Notes: generated by a model from the sequence alone, not told the origin. Positions 1 through 7,265 are shown, numbered from the stretch's first letter. The stretch is 20,327 nucleotides of DNA from an uncultured Sphingosinicella sp. (GCA_946886275.1 CAMPIH010000022.1:1-20327); one strand, 5' to 3'. Numbers and translations are program-made.

Positions 1-773
1 CGATCGAGATTGGCCTTGATGATCTCGTGGGTTCGGGCGTTGGTCCGGGTGATCGCGCAGAAGAGCTGGGGCAGGGAACGGCCGGCACTCATCGGCGACA
101 TCGTCCACTCGCCATCGTCCGACGGCTGGCGCTCGAGGCCGGCCCAGTCGATCGTTCGTCCATCGAGCCGGGGCGGAGTCCCCGTCTTGAGCCGCGCCAG
201 CGGCAGGCCCAGCCTCTTCAGCTGGTGAGCCAGCTCGGTCGCCGCCCGCTCTCCAACCCGGCCGCCGGCACAGCCGTTCATCCCGAAGTGAAGCTTGCCG
301 CCCAGGAAGGTGCCGGTGGCGAGGATCACGGCGCGCGCGGCGAGCCGGCGCCCGTCGGCCAGGGTCAGGCCGGTGACTCGCCGCCCCTCCAGCTGCAGCG
401 CCGTCGCCTCACCTTCCACCACTTCAAGGCCGGGCGCCGCCTCGATGAAATCGTGGATCGCCTGCCGGTAGAGTCTCCGATCGGCCTGGATCCGCGGCCC
501 GCGAACCGCGGCACCCTTGCTCGCATTGAGCATCCGGTAGTGGATCGCCGCCGCGTCGGAGGCGCGGGCAATCAGCCCGTCGAACGCGTCGACCTCCCGG
601 ATGAGGTGGCCCTTGCCAAGCCCGCCCATCGCCGGGTTGCACGACATCGTGCCGATCTGCGCCCGGTCGAAACTGACCAGTCCGACGGACGCGCCGAGCC
701 GAGCCGCAGCCGCCGCGGCCTCGGTTCCGGCATGACCGCCGCCGACGACGAGGATATCGAAATATTGGGACAC
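1..773 (-). CDS. mnmG: tRNA uridine-5-carboxymethylaminomethyl modification enzyme MnmG (GidA), partial
   Basis: FAD-dependent partner of MnmE. Together they install the carboxymethylaminomethyl group at C5 of wobble uridine 34 in several tRNAs, in the cytoplasm. About 257 N-terminal residues of a protein usually near 620 are present; the 3' end lies beyond base 1. The FAD-binding glycine motif GGGHAGTEA is at residues 11-19, and the family-typical [13 protein letters not shown] and [13 protein letters not shown] segments follow. The start is a GTG at 773-771, because the family begins a few residues before this glycine motif and no ATG lies closer; no strong Shine-Dalgarno is visible. The gene lies 35 bp downstream of mnmE on the same strand, with a parS palindrome in the gap. 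In many alphaproteobacteria rsmG, parA and parB follow. No frame disruption is seen. Confidence 0.95.
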   Translation of the reverse strand, partial: MSQYFDILVVGGGHAGTEAAAAAARLGASVGLVSFDRAQIGTMSCNPAMGGLGKGHLIREVDAFDGLIARASDAAAIHYRMLNASKGAAVRGPRIQADRRLYRQAIHDFIEAAPGLEVVEGEATALQLEGRRVTGLTLADGRRLAARAVILATGTFLGGKLHFGMNGCAGGRVGERAATELAHQLKRLGLPLARLKTGTPPRLDGRTIDWAGLERQPSDDGEWTMSPMSAGRSLPQLFCAITRTNARTHEIIKANLD

Positions 774-790
774 GGAGGCGATTTAGGGCC

Positions 791-808
791 TTGTTCCACG
801 TGGAACAA
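791..808. promoter_or_regulatory. parS: parS, ParB-binding centromere site
   Basis: TTGTTCCACGTGGAACAA is a perfect 18-bp palindrome. Its 16-bp core (792-807) differs from the general bacterial parS consensus TGTTTCACGTGAAACA only at two symmetric positions (T to C and A to G). It lies immediately after the mnmE stop codon and 18 bp before the mnmG start. The mnmE-mnmG-rsmG-parA-parB neighbourhood near the origin is a known location for parS. ParB should load here and spread to form the partition complex. No second copy was found in the window by eye. Confidence 0.88.
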
Positions 809-2074
809 CTATTTGCCGATACAGAAACGGCCGAAGAGCGCATCGAGCATGTCCTCGACTCCGGCACGCCCGGTGATCCTGTCGATCGCCGCCTGGCCAT
901 GCCGAAGCGCCTCGGCCTTTACCAGCAGATCGGAACAGGAAGCGGCTTCGTCGAGTGCCTCGCCCAGTAATTCGACGCTTCGCCTCTGACGGGCGTTGAG
1001 CGCCACCTCGCCCTCGACGGGCAGAAGCTCAGCTGAACGTTGAATCAGCAATCGAACCAATGCCTCCAGACCGGACCCGGTGCGTGCGGAGACGGCAATG
1101 TCGACCGGCGCCGGAGGCGGACCCAGATCGGATTTGGAATGGACCCGAAGCGCCCCCTCGGGGGCCGAAGCCGGGTCGCCGAGCCAGAGCAGCAGATCGG
1201 CCGATTCAGCCACGGCCCTGGCCCGCGCGACGCCGATCGCCTCCACTTCGTCCCCGGATTCCCGGAGCCCAGCCGTGTCGGCGATGAGGAACGGCCGTCC
1301 GGACAGAGCGAGAGGGACCTCGATGACGTCCCTGGTCGTGCCCGGCACGGCCGCGGTGATCGCTGCCTCCCGCCCGGCCAATGCGTTGAGAAGGCTTGAC
1401 TTTCCGGCATTCGGGGGGCCTGCGATGACGATTCTCACGCCCTCCTTGAGGCGTTCGGCCGAGGGCCGTCCAAGCCAGGAGCGGATGTCGTCGCGCAACT
1501 CCTCCAGGCGAACCTGGAAGGCCGGGGGCAGGGGATCGACATCGTCCTCATCGGAAAAGTCGAGTGCCGCCTCGATCTCGGCGGCGAGCCCAAGCAGGAT
1601 CTGCCGCCAGGATTCGACCTGGCGGCTGAGCGCGCCGCCGGCGAGGAGGAGGGCGTTGCGGCGTTGCGACTCGGTCTCCGCCTCGAGCAGATCGGCGAGC
1701 CCCTCGGCCTCGGCAAGGTCGATCCGGCCATTCTCGAAGGCGCGGCGGGTAAATTCCCCCGGAAGCGCCGGCCGAAGTCCATCGATCTGCGCCAGTGCGG
1801 AAAGCACGGAAGCCACGACCGAACGGCCGCCGTGAAGGTGAAGCTCGGCGACATCCTCGCCGGTGGCGCTGTTCGGGCCGCGGAATCTCAGGATGAGGGC
1901 GTTGTCGAGGAGCTCGCCGTTCCAGCGCAACGGGGAGAGGGTGGCGAGACGCGGCTCCGGAAGCTGCCCGACGAGCGCCTGAAGCGCGGAATCGGCGGCC
2001 GGGCCGCTGATCCTGACCAAAGCGATCGCGGCCGGCGGCTGGCCCGAGGAGAGCGCGTAGATGGTGTCGTTCAG
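809..2074 (-). CDS. mnmE: tRNA modification GTPase MnmE (TrmE)
   Basis: GTPase that works with MnmG to modify U34 of tRNA. With a start at 2074 it has 421 residues, normal for the family. The N-terminal tetrahydrofolate-binding domain (about 1-118) opens with DTIYALSSG. A helical domain follows, with an inserted G domain: P-loop GPPNAGKS (219-226), TTRD switch (246-249) and DTAG (266-269). The C-terminus is the catalytic CIGK (418-421). The G4 motif reads SKSD (313-316) instead of NKxD. Homologues start about two residues before DTIYALSSG, where the codon is CTG (2074-2072), overlapping the upstream DUF6489 stop as CTGA. The nearest in-frame standard start is GTG at 2116-2114, which adds 14 residues. 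The gene call is certain; the start is not. Confidence 0.95.
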   Translation of the reverse strand: MNDTIYALSSGQPPAAIALVRISGPAADSALQALVGQLPEPRLATLSPLRWNGELLDNALILRFRGPNSATGEDVAELHLHGGRSVVASVLSALAQIDGLRPALPGEFTRRAFENGRIDLAEAEGLADLLEAETESQRRNALLLAGGALSRQVESWRQILLGLAAEIEAALDFSDEDDVDPLPPAFQVRLEELRDDIRSWLGRPSAERLKEGVRIVIAGPPNAGKSSLLNALAGREAAITAAVPGTTRDVIEVPLALSGRPFLIADTAGLRESGDEVEAIGVARARAVAESADLLLWLGDPASAPEGALRVHSKSDLGPPPAPVDIAVSARTGSGLEALVRLLIQRSAELLPVEGEVALNARQRRSVELLGEALDEAASCSDLLVKAEALRHGQAAIDRITGRAGVEDMLDALFGRFCIGK

Positions 2075-2307
2075 CTTTGCGGCTTTCCGCTCATCTGCTC
2101 GAGCATCTGACGCCACATGCCGAGCCCCGCTTCGCTCATCGGCCCCCACGCCTTCATCATGTCGGCATAGGCTTCCGGCGAAGGACCTTCGCTCACCGCC
2201 TTCTGCATTTTCTCGACAAAGGCGGCATGGACCGCCGTCAGATCGGGGAGACCGAGAAAGCGGCGCGCCTCCTCGGGCGTGCAATCCACGTCTACCGTGA
2301 CCTTCAT
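2071..2307 (-). CDS. small DUF6489-family protein
   Basis: A 78-residue protein beginning MKVTVDVDCTPEEARRFLGLPD, which I recognise as the DUF6489 type found in alphaproteobacteria. It has no known function. The sequence is mostly helical and amphipathic, with several Met residues (KMQKAV, ADMMKAW, MWRQMLEQM), no signal peptide, no transmembrane segment and no catalytic motif. The start ATG (2307-2305) follows a GGAGG-like ribosome binding site. Its TGA overlaps the likely mnmE start by one or more bases, so the two genes are probably co-transcribed and translationally coupled. That suggests, but does not show, a link to tRNA modification or to the mnmE-mnmG locus. The upstream region contains two perfect inverted repeats (2324-2336 and 2351-2379). 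Confidence 0.85.
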   Translation of the reverse strand: MKVTVDVDCTPEEARRFLGLPDLTAVHAAFVEKMQKAVSEGPSPEAYADMMKAWGPMSEAGLGMWRQMLEQMSGKPQS

Positions 2308-2323
2308 CCTCGATCCTCCGGCT

Positions 2324-2336
2324 GTTCGGCCCGAAC
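2324..2336. repeat. perfect inverted repeat upstream of DUF6489
   Basis: GTTCGG, one C, then CCGAAC: a 6-bp perfect inverted repeat with a one-base centre, 16 bp upstream of the DUF6489 start codon on the minus strand. Its compact geometry fits a dimeric regulator operator better than an RNA hairpin, because a one-base loop cannot fold. This is inference from geometry only. Confidence 0.4.
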
Positions 2337-2350
2337 GTCGTAACGCCCGG

Positions 2351-2379
2351 CGCGAAAAGGCGGCAACCACCTTTTCGCG
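2351..2379. repeat. 10-bp perfect inverted repeat in divergent promoter region
   Basis: Arms CGCGAAAAGG (2351-2360) and CCTTTTCGCG (2370-2379) are perfectly complementary, with 9 bases between them. The repeat lies in the 124-bp gap between the leftward DUF6489-mnmE-mnmG group and the rightward dienelactone-hydrolase gene. A possible -10 element TATAGT sits just downstream at 2394-2399 for the rightward gene. It could be an operator or a leader hairpin. No T run follows on either strand in terminator spacing. Confidence 0.5.
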
Positions 2380-2431
2380 ATAGGCTCTATGGCTATAGTC
2401 CGCCGCTTCGCAAGTGGAGGAGGACGAGACG

Positions 2432-3124
2432 ATGATCGACGTGCCGACGCTCGAAGGCGGCGAAAGCTTCAAGGCCTATCTCGCGGAGCCGGAAGGCGAT
2501 CCCCGCGGCGCCATCATCGTCATCCAGGAGATATTCGGGGTCAATGAGGGGATCCGCCGCAAATGCGATCATCTGGCCAGCCTCGGCTATGTCGCTCTTG
2601 CCCCCGATCTGTTCTGGCGCCTGGAGCCGGGAGTCGAGCTCGATCCCGATTTGCCCGATCAGTTCCAGCAGGCTTTGGGGCTGATGCAGCGTCTCGACCA
2701 GGACCAGGCCGTCCGGGACATCGAGGCGACCATCCGCGAGGCGCGCCGGCGGCTTCCCGAGGGCGCGAAGGTCGGAGCGGTCGGCTATTGCCTGGGGGGC
2801 CGGCTCGCCTTCATGACGTCGACCCGAACCGACGTCGACGCCAGCGTCGGCTATTACGGAGTCGGCCTCGACAATCTGCTCCATGAGAAGAATGCCATCG
2901 CTCGGCCGGTCCTGCTTCACATTGCCGGCGACGACCATTTCGTGCCGAAGGACAAGCAGAAGGCGATTCACGACGCCCTCGACGGCCATCCGCGGGTGAC
3001 GCTCCTCGATTATCCCGGCGAGGATCATGGCTTCGCCGCGGAGATGGGCAAGAGACGGAGCGAGGAATCGGCAAAGCTCGCCGATCGCCGGACGGAAGCC
3101 TTTTTCGAAGAGCATCTCGCCTGA
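2432..3124 (+). CDS. dienelactone hydrolase family protein
   Basis: A 230-residue cytosolic alpha/beta hydrolase of the DLH family. The classical enzyme opens dienelactone to maleylacetate, but many members have other ester or lactone substrates. Visible features are QEIFGVNEG with Glu33, the nucleophile elbow GYCLGG with Cys120, Asp168 in GDDHF and His199 in DHGF, so the Cys-Asp-His triad and supporting Glu are intact. The ATG at 2432 is preferred because GGAGGAGG (2416-2423) is 8 bases upstream; an in-frame GTG at 2414 would overlap that ribosome binding site. It is the only rightward gene left of the predicted origin. There is no aromatic-degradation cluster around it, so the physiological substrate is unknown. 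Confidence 0.92.
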   Translation: MIDVPTLEGGESFKAYLAEPEGDPRGAIIVIQEIFGVNEGIRRKCDHLASLGYVALAPDLFWRLEPGVELDPDLPDQFQQALGLMQRLDQDQAVRDIEATIREARRRLPEGAKVGAVGYCLGGRLAFMTSTRTDVDASVGYYGVGLDNLLHEKNAIARPVLLHIAGDDHFVPKDKQKAIHDALDGHPRVTLLDYPGEDHGFAAEMGKRRSEESAKLADRRTEAFFEEHLA

Positions 3125-3152
3125 TCAGGGGGCTGAATCCCGCCTTCAGCGG

Positions 3153-3169
3153 AGGCACGACTGCCTTTT
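3153..3169 (+). terminator. weak candidate terminator after the DLH gene
   Basis: A short stem AGGC/GCCT (3153-3156 with 3163-3166) with a six-base loop runs into TTTT. A 6-bp inverted repeat GCTGAA/TTCAGC (3132-3137 with 3145-3150) lies just before and partly competes. The convergent 197-bp gap (3125-3321) between DLH and the TerC gene holds nothing else I can recognise. The stem is too short for confidence. Confidence 0.3.
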
Positions 3170-3321
3170 CGGCGGTCCGGGCTTCAGGCGCGGGCGTTCC
3201 GGCTGGCCCAGAGGATGAGCCTCACCCAGAAGGCGCACTGAGTGCATTCCCGGTCTCGGTGCCGCCATCTGCCGATCATACGCCCTTATAGGCAGCGCGC
3301 AGTTGCCGTTTCGTGACGGCC

Positions 3322-4056
3322 TCAGCGGCCTTCGACGGCGTCCGCCCAGAAATATTGAAGCACGCCGACTTCGTGATCGACGAAGCCTTCATAGATCATC
3401 TTGCCGGCGACCCAGAGGATGACGATCAGGCCGATCCAGGCGATCCAGCGGTAGCGATCGATATATTTGGCGATGACGTTGGCCGCCAGGCCCATCAGGG
3501 CCACGGAAAGCACGAGGCCGATCATCAGGATGCCGGGGTGGTCCTTGGCCGCTCCGGCGACCGCCAGGACGTTGTCGAGGCTCATCGACACGTCGGCCAG
3601 CGCCACCGCCCAGGCAGCGCCAGCGAAGCTCTTGGCGGGCCTCAGGCCGCTATGCTCGTCGCCATGGATCTCGGCCGATCCGGCCGACTCGCCGGCGTGA
3701 CGGATCTCGCGATACATCTTCCACGCCACCCACAGCAGCAGCACGCCGCCCGCCAGGATCAGGCCGACGATCTGCATCAGCTGGGTGACGAGCAAGGCGA
3801 AGAAGATTCTCAGCACCAGAGCGGCGATGATGCCGATCAGGATGACCTTCTTGCGCTGTTCGGCGGGGAGGCCAGCGGCAAGCGCACCGACGACGATCGC
3901 ATTGTCGCCGGCCAGCATGATGTCGATCATCAGGACCTGGCCGAACGCGGCCAGCGCAGCGGGCTCGCCGATGTTCGAGAAATCGTGGACGATGGAATTC
4001 CAGATGCCGCCGACGCCACCGGCCGCGATCGACAAATTGGTCAGGATCTCGAGCAT
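3322..4056 (-). CDS. TerC family integral membrane protein
   Basis: A 244-residue polytopic inner-membrane protein with about seven hydrophobic segments. It carries the two TerC-family acidic motifs: AGDNAIVVG with Asp51-Asn52 and SLDNVLAVAG with Asp161-Asn162, related by internal duplication. Between the two halves is a soluble loop (about 118-143) containing several His and Glu residues that could bind metal. Family members have been linked to tellurite resistance and, more recently, to metal (Mn) export in Gram-positive bacteria; the substrate here is inferred, not shown. It begins 22 bp after the rho stop on the same strand, so it is probably transcribed with rho. No yybP-ykoY-type manganese riboswitch is apparent upstream. 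Confidence 0.9.
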   Translation of the reverse strand: MLEILTNLSIAAGGVGGIWNSIVHDFSNIGEPAALAAFGQVLMIDIMLAGDNAIVVGALAAGLPAEQRKKVILIGIIAALVLRIFFALLVTQLMQIVGLILAGGVLLLWVAWKMYREIRHAGESAGSAEIHGDEHSGLRPAKSFAGAAWAVALADVSMSLDNVLAVAGAAKDHPGILMIGLVLSVALMGLAANVIAKYIDRYRWIAWIGLIVILWVAGKMIYEGFVDHEVGVLQYFWADAVEGR

Positions 4057-4078
4057 CTTCGGCGAACGCCCCTTGCCG

Positions 4079-5335
4079 CTACTGGTTCATCGAGGCGAAG
4101 AAATCCTCGTTCGACTTGGCGTCCTTCATCTTGTCGAGAAGGAATTGCATCGCGTCGACGGTGCCCATCTGCATCAGGATACGGCGAAGCACCCACATCT
4201 TGGACAGCTTGGCCTGATCGACCAGGAGCTCTTCCTTGCGGGTTCCGGACTTGCCGACGTCGAGCGCCGGGAAGATCCGCTTGTCCGAAACCTTGCGGTC
4301 GAGGACGATCTCCGAATTGCCGGTGCCCTTGAACTCCTCGAAGATGACCTCGTCCATCTTCGACCCGGTATCGATCAAGGCGGTGGCAATGATCGACAGC
4401 GATCCGCCTTCCTCGATGTTTCGGGCGGCGCCGAAGAAACGCTTCGGCCGCTGAAGGGCGTTGGCGTCGACGCCGCCGGTCAGAACCTTGCCCGAGCTCG
4501 GAACCACCGTGTTGTAGGCGCGGCCGAGGCGGGTGATCGAATCGAGCAGGATGACGACATCCTTCTTGTGCTCGACGAGCCGCTTGGCCTTTTCGATCAC
4601 CATCTCGGCGACCTGAACGTGTCGGCTGGCCGGCTCGTCGAAGGTCGAGGAGATGACCTCGCCCTTCACCGATCGCTGCATGTCGGTCACTTCCTCGGGA
4701 CGCTCGTCGATGAGGAGCACGATGAGGAAGACCTCGGGATGATTGTCGGTGATCGCCCGGGCGATGTTCTGGAGAAGCACCGTCTTGCCGGTCCGGGGCG
4801 GAGCGACGATCAAGGCGCGCTGGCCCTTGCCCTGCGGCGAGATGATGTCGATCACCCGCGCCGACTTGTCCTTCACCGTCGGATCGGCGCTGTCGAGAGT
4901 CAGCTTCTCGTCCGGATAGAGCGGCGTGAGATTGTCGAAATTGACCCGGTGCCGAACGGCGTCGGGGTCGTCGAAATTGACCTGGCTGACCCGGACCAGC
5001 GAGAAATAGCGCTCGCCTTCCTTAGGGCCGCGAATCTCGCCCTCGACCGTGTCGCCGGTCCTGAGACCGAACTTCCGGACCTGGTTCGGCGAGACGTAGA
5101 TGTCGTCGGGGCCGGCGAGATAGTTGGAATCGGCGGAGCGAAGGAAGCCGAATCCGTCCTGGAGGACCTCGATCGTCCCCTGGCCCATGATTTCGTTGCC
5201 GCCCTCGGCGCGGACCTTGAGGATCGAGAACATCAGCTCCTGCTTGCGCAGGGTCGACGCGCCCTCGACTCCGAGCTCCTCGGCCATGGCGACCAGCTCG
5301 GCCGGGGTCTTCTGCTTCAGATCATTAAGATGCAT
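4079..5335 (-). CDS. rho: transcription termination factor Rho
   Basis: Hexameric RNA-dependent ATPase/helicase that ends transcription. At 418 residues it is collinear with the E. coli protein (419). The N-terminal helical domain starts [20 protein letters not shown]. The primary RNA-binding cold-shock-like domain covers about 50-120 (DGFGFLRS). The P-loop APPRTGKT is at 178-185, Walker B VILLD at 261-265, and the Q-loop region is followed by the R-loop with GTGNSE. The protein ends in FFASMNQ. It lies between hemJ (143 bp upstream) and the TerC gene. Rho is commonly autoregulated through its leader; the leader here contains a small hairpin (5425-5444). In Caulobacter, rho is also close to the origin and hemE. 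Confidence 0.98.
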   Translation of the reverse strand: MHLNDLKQKTPAELVAMAEELGVEGASTLRKQELMFSILKVRAEGGNEIMGQGTIEVLQDGFGFLRSADSNYLAGPDDIYVSPNQVRKFGLRTGDTVEGEIRGPKEGERYFSLVRVSQVNFDDPDAVRHRVNFDNLTPLYPDEKLTLDSADPTVKDKSARVIDIISPQGKGQRALIVAPPRTGKTVLLQNIARAITDNHPEVFLIVLLIDERPEEVTDMQRSVKGEVISSTFDEPASRHVQVAEMVIEKAKRLVEHKKDVVILLDSITRLGRAYNTVVPSSGKVLTGGVDANALQRPKRFFGAARNIEEGGSLSIIATALIDTGSKMDEVIFEEFKGTGNSEIVLDRKVSDKRIFPALDVGKSGTRKEELLVDQAKLSKMWVLRRILMQMGTVDAMQFLLDKMKDAKSNEDFFASMNQ

Positions 5336-5424
5336 CAGGATTCTCTATGGGATGCGGATTCCGGGCGGGATGCTCTCGGAAAATTTGGAAGGTAGTGCTT
5401 GAACAACCCGCACGGACGGCAGGC

Positions 5425-5444
5425 TAACGACCTAAAGGCCGTTA
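5425..5444 (-). promoter_or_regulatory. hairpin in the rho leader
   Basis: On the minus strand TAACGGCC and GGTCGTTA pair over 8 positions (one is a G-U pair in RNA) around a TTTA loop. It lies 90 bp upstream of the rho start and 35 bp after the hemJ stop. No T run follows, so it is not a standard intrinsic terminator. It may be part of a rho leader or a processing site. Confidence 0.3.
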
Positions 5445-5478
5445 TGCTCCGCCCGGATTCGAGTCAAGCAAGCGCGAT

Positions 5479-5934
5479 TCAGAACGGCCTGACGATCACC
5501 AGCACGACGATCAGGACGACCGCGATTCCGGGCAGCTCGTTCATCAGGCGGAGCGCCTTGCCGCTGACCGGACGGGCGCCGGCGGCGAGCTTCTTGCCGT
5601 AGCCGACCATCCAGCCATGATAGCCCGAGAGGGCGACGACGATGGCGAACTTGGCAAGGAACCAGTTCTGACTGAAGGCGTCGGTGGTCCAGGCGAGCGA
5701 CAGGCCGAGGATCCACACGAGGATCATCGCCGGAGTGATGATGATCCCGCGAAGCTTGCGCTCACGCTCGATCCATCTCTGCTCCTCGGCGGAGCCGGCG
5801 GCCGATTCCTGGTGATAGACGTAGAAGCGCGGAAGCATGAACAGCCCCGCGATCCAGAAGATCACGAAAATGACATGGCCGGCCTTCAGCCAGAGATAGG
5901 TGTCGGTCAGGGCTGATTCCAGTACGCCAATCAA
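5479..5934 (-). CDS. hemJ: protoporphyrinogen oxidase HemJ
   Basis: A 151-residue membrane protein of the HemJ (UPF0093/CopD-like) family, which oxidises protoporphyrinogen IX to protoporphyrin IX in bacteria lacking HemY/HemG. Four hydrophobic segments are visible. Conserved His20 lies in the first membrane segment (LKAGHVIFVIFW), followed by LPRFYVYH and the cytoplasmic ERKLRGIIITPAM segment with its conserved lysine. The start is TTG (5934-5932), overlapping the hemE stop as TTGA. It fits the family N-terminus, and no closer ATG gives a full-length protein. Direct coupling to hemE supports the heme-pathway role over a copper-resistance CopD role. Confidence 0.92.
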   Translation of the reverse strand: MIGVLESALTDTYLWLKAGHVIFVIFWIAGLFMLPRFYVYHQESAAGSAEEQRWIERERKLRGIIITPAMILVWILGLSLAWTTDAFSQNWFLAKFAIVVALSGYHGWMVGYGKKLAAGARPVSGKALRLMNELPGIAVVLIVVLVIVRPF

Positions 5935-6974
5935 GCCGGCCTCCGGGAAGGATCGCGGACCAGCTCGATCAGCCGCTCGACATGGCCGATCGGCGTTTCC
6001 TTGATGATGCCGTGGCCGAGGTTGAAGATATGGGGCCTCCCCTCGAACACCTTTAGGATGCGAGCGACCGCGCTTTCAAGCGCCGAGCCGCCGGCAAGCA
6101 AAGCCAGCGGGTCGAGATTGCCCTGGATCGGAAGGCCGGCCGGCAAGGCCGACACCGCCCAGGCGGGGTCGACGGTCTCGTCGAGTCCGATCGCGTCCAC
6201 CTTCGTCTCGCGGGCATAAGCCGCAAGCTTGGCTCCAGCCCCCTTGGGAAAGCCGATGACGGGGACATCGGGATGACGAGCCTTCAGGGCGGCGACGATC
6301 CGGGCATTCGGAGCGATCACCCATTGCTCGAATTGCGCCGGAGCGAGGGTTCCCGCCCAGCTATCGAACAATTGAACCGCTTCGACTCCGGCCGCGATCT
6401 GGCCGGAAAGATAATCGACCGTCATGTCCGCGACCGCATCGACGATCTCGGCAAAGGCTTTGGGATCGCGATAGGCGAAATGGCGGGCTTCGGCCTGGTC
6501 CCGACTTCCCTGCCCGGCGATCATGTAGGTCGCGACCGTCCAGGGACTTCCCGCGAAGCCGAGAAAAGTCGTTTGCGCGGGAAGCGTCGAGCGAACTTTC
6601 TCCACAGTTCGATAGATCGGCTCGAGACGGGCCTCGACCCGCTCCAGCGAAGCGAAGGCGGCATCGACGAGCGGCGGCGCAAGCCGCGGTCCTTCGCCGG
6701 CCTCGAAACGCAGATCCTGGCCCAAAGCATGGGGCACGATCAGGATGTCGGAAAACAGGATGGCGCCGTCGAAAGCGAAACGGCGGATCGGCTGAAGCGT
6801 GATCTCGGCGGCCGCCTCGGGATCGTAGACGAGCTCGAGGAAGCCGCCTTTCGCTGCCCTCAGCGCGCGATATTCCGGAAGGTAGCGGCCGGCCTGGCGC
6901 ATCAGCCAGATCGGCGTTTTTCCCGGATTTCCGCCATTCAGGACGGTGAGCAACGGCTTTTCGGCGGCGGACAT
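5931..6974 (-). CDS. hemE: uroporphyrinogen decarboxylase
   Basis: Cytosolic heme-pathway enzyme that decarboxylates the four acetate side chains of uroporphyrinogen III to give coproporphyrinogen III. It is 347 residues long, the usual length. The signature RQAGRYLPEYR is at 26-36, the substrate Asp loop DGAILFSDIL follows, and FAGSPWTVATYM and NLGHGI are typical later motifs. ATG at 6974-6972 gives the expected short N-terminal extension. It is the first gene of the leftward hemE-hemJ-rho-TerC series, and its promoter must lie in the 411-bp gap that I interpret as oriC. In Caulobacter hemE likewise abuts Cori and its promoters lie within the origin. Confidence 0.97.
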   Translation of the reverse strand: MSAAEKPLLTVLNGGNPGKTPIWLMRQAGRYLPEYRALRAAKGGFLELVYDPEAAAEITLQPIRRFAFDGAILFSDILIVPHALGQDLRFEAGEGPRLAPPLVDAAFASLERVEARLEPIYRTVEKVRSTLPAQTTFLGFAGSPWTVATYMIAGQGSRDQAEARHFAYRDPKAFAEIVDAVADMTVDYLSGQIAAGVEAVQLFDSWAGTLAPAQFEQWVIAPNARIVAALKARHPDVPVIGFPKGAGAKLAAYARETKVDAIGLDETVDPAWAVSALPAGLPIQGNLDPLALLAGGSALESAVARILKVFEGRPHIFNLGHGIIKETPIGHVERLIELVRDPSRRPA

Positions 6975-6991
6975 GAGACAGAAAGGCTCCG

Positions 6992-7025
6992 CTCTCTTCT
7001 CTAATATATTTAGATTCTAAGAGAG
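6992..7025. repeat. nested inverted repeats around the A+T-rich element (candidate DNA unwinding element)
   Basis: Outer arms CTCTCTT (6992-6998) and AAGAGAG (7019-7025) are perfectly complementary. Inner arms TCTAA (7000-7004) and TTAGA (7010-7014) are also complementary around ATATT. Bases 7001-7020 have only three G/C of 20, a sharp drop in this GC-rich sequence. This is the best candidate duplex-unwinding element of the origin, and it also lies in the hemE leader/promoter zone. Confidence 0.6.
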
Positions 7026-7141
7026 TCTGTTGAGGTTAGTAGAAGGCCGGAGTGCGGGGTTTATTGGCTCGCACAAATTTTGCCAACAGCTTGACGTCCG
7101 GCATCGCGCGGGAATCCGCGGAGTCGCGACGCTCATCCCCG

Positions 7142-7150
7142 CGATCCACA
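7142..7150 (+). promoter_or_regulatory. DnaA-box-like site 1
   Basis: CGATCCACA is one mismatch from TGATCCACA (the Caulobacter G-box form of the DnaA box) and two from TTATCCACA. It is followed by GCC. Confidence 0.55.
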
Positions 7151-7185
7151 GCCTGGGGGTGGAAATCATGCACTGTTCGTGGAGC

Positions 7186-7194
7186 TGTGGATGA
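7186..7194 (-). promoter_or_regulatory. DnaA-box-like site 2
   Basis: TGTGGATGA on the plus strand is TCATCCACA on the minus strand, one mismatch from TTATCCACA. It is inverted relative to sites 1 and 3. Confidence 0.6.
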
Positions 7195-7265
7195 TCTCGC
7201 GGCGGCGCTGGACGAATCCTGTCCTTGATGTCGTGCGCAGGGTTCAGCTAGCGATTTCCCCATAT

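Noticed and set aside
27..989. Open frame of 320 codons on the plus strand
   Set aside because: It crosses mnmG, parS and the end of mnmE in antisense and matches no family.
2393..3115. Minus-strand open frame opposite the dienelactone hydrolase gene
   Set aside because: The plus-strand protein has the full Cys-Asp-His triad and a good ribosome binding site; the reverse frame is unrecognisable.
3180..3290. Possible tRNA-like sequence ending in CCA in the DLH-TerC gap
   Set aside because: No T-arm consensus, no acceptor pairing and no anticodon stem could be drawn.
3785..5395. Open frame of 536 codons on the plus strand across rho
   Set aside because: It is antisense to the certain rho gene, has no recognisable domain and is rich in Arg/Asp/Gly as expected for a shadow frame of GC-rich coding DNA.
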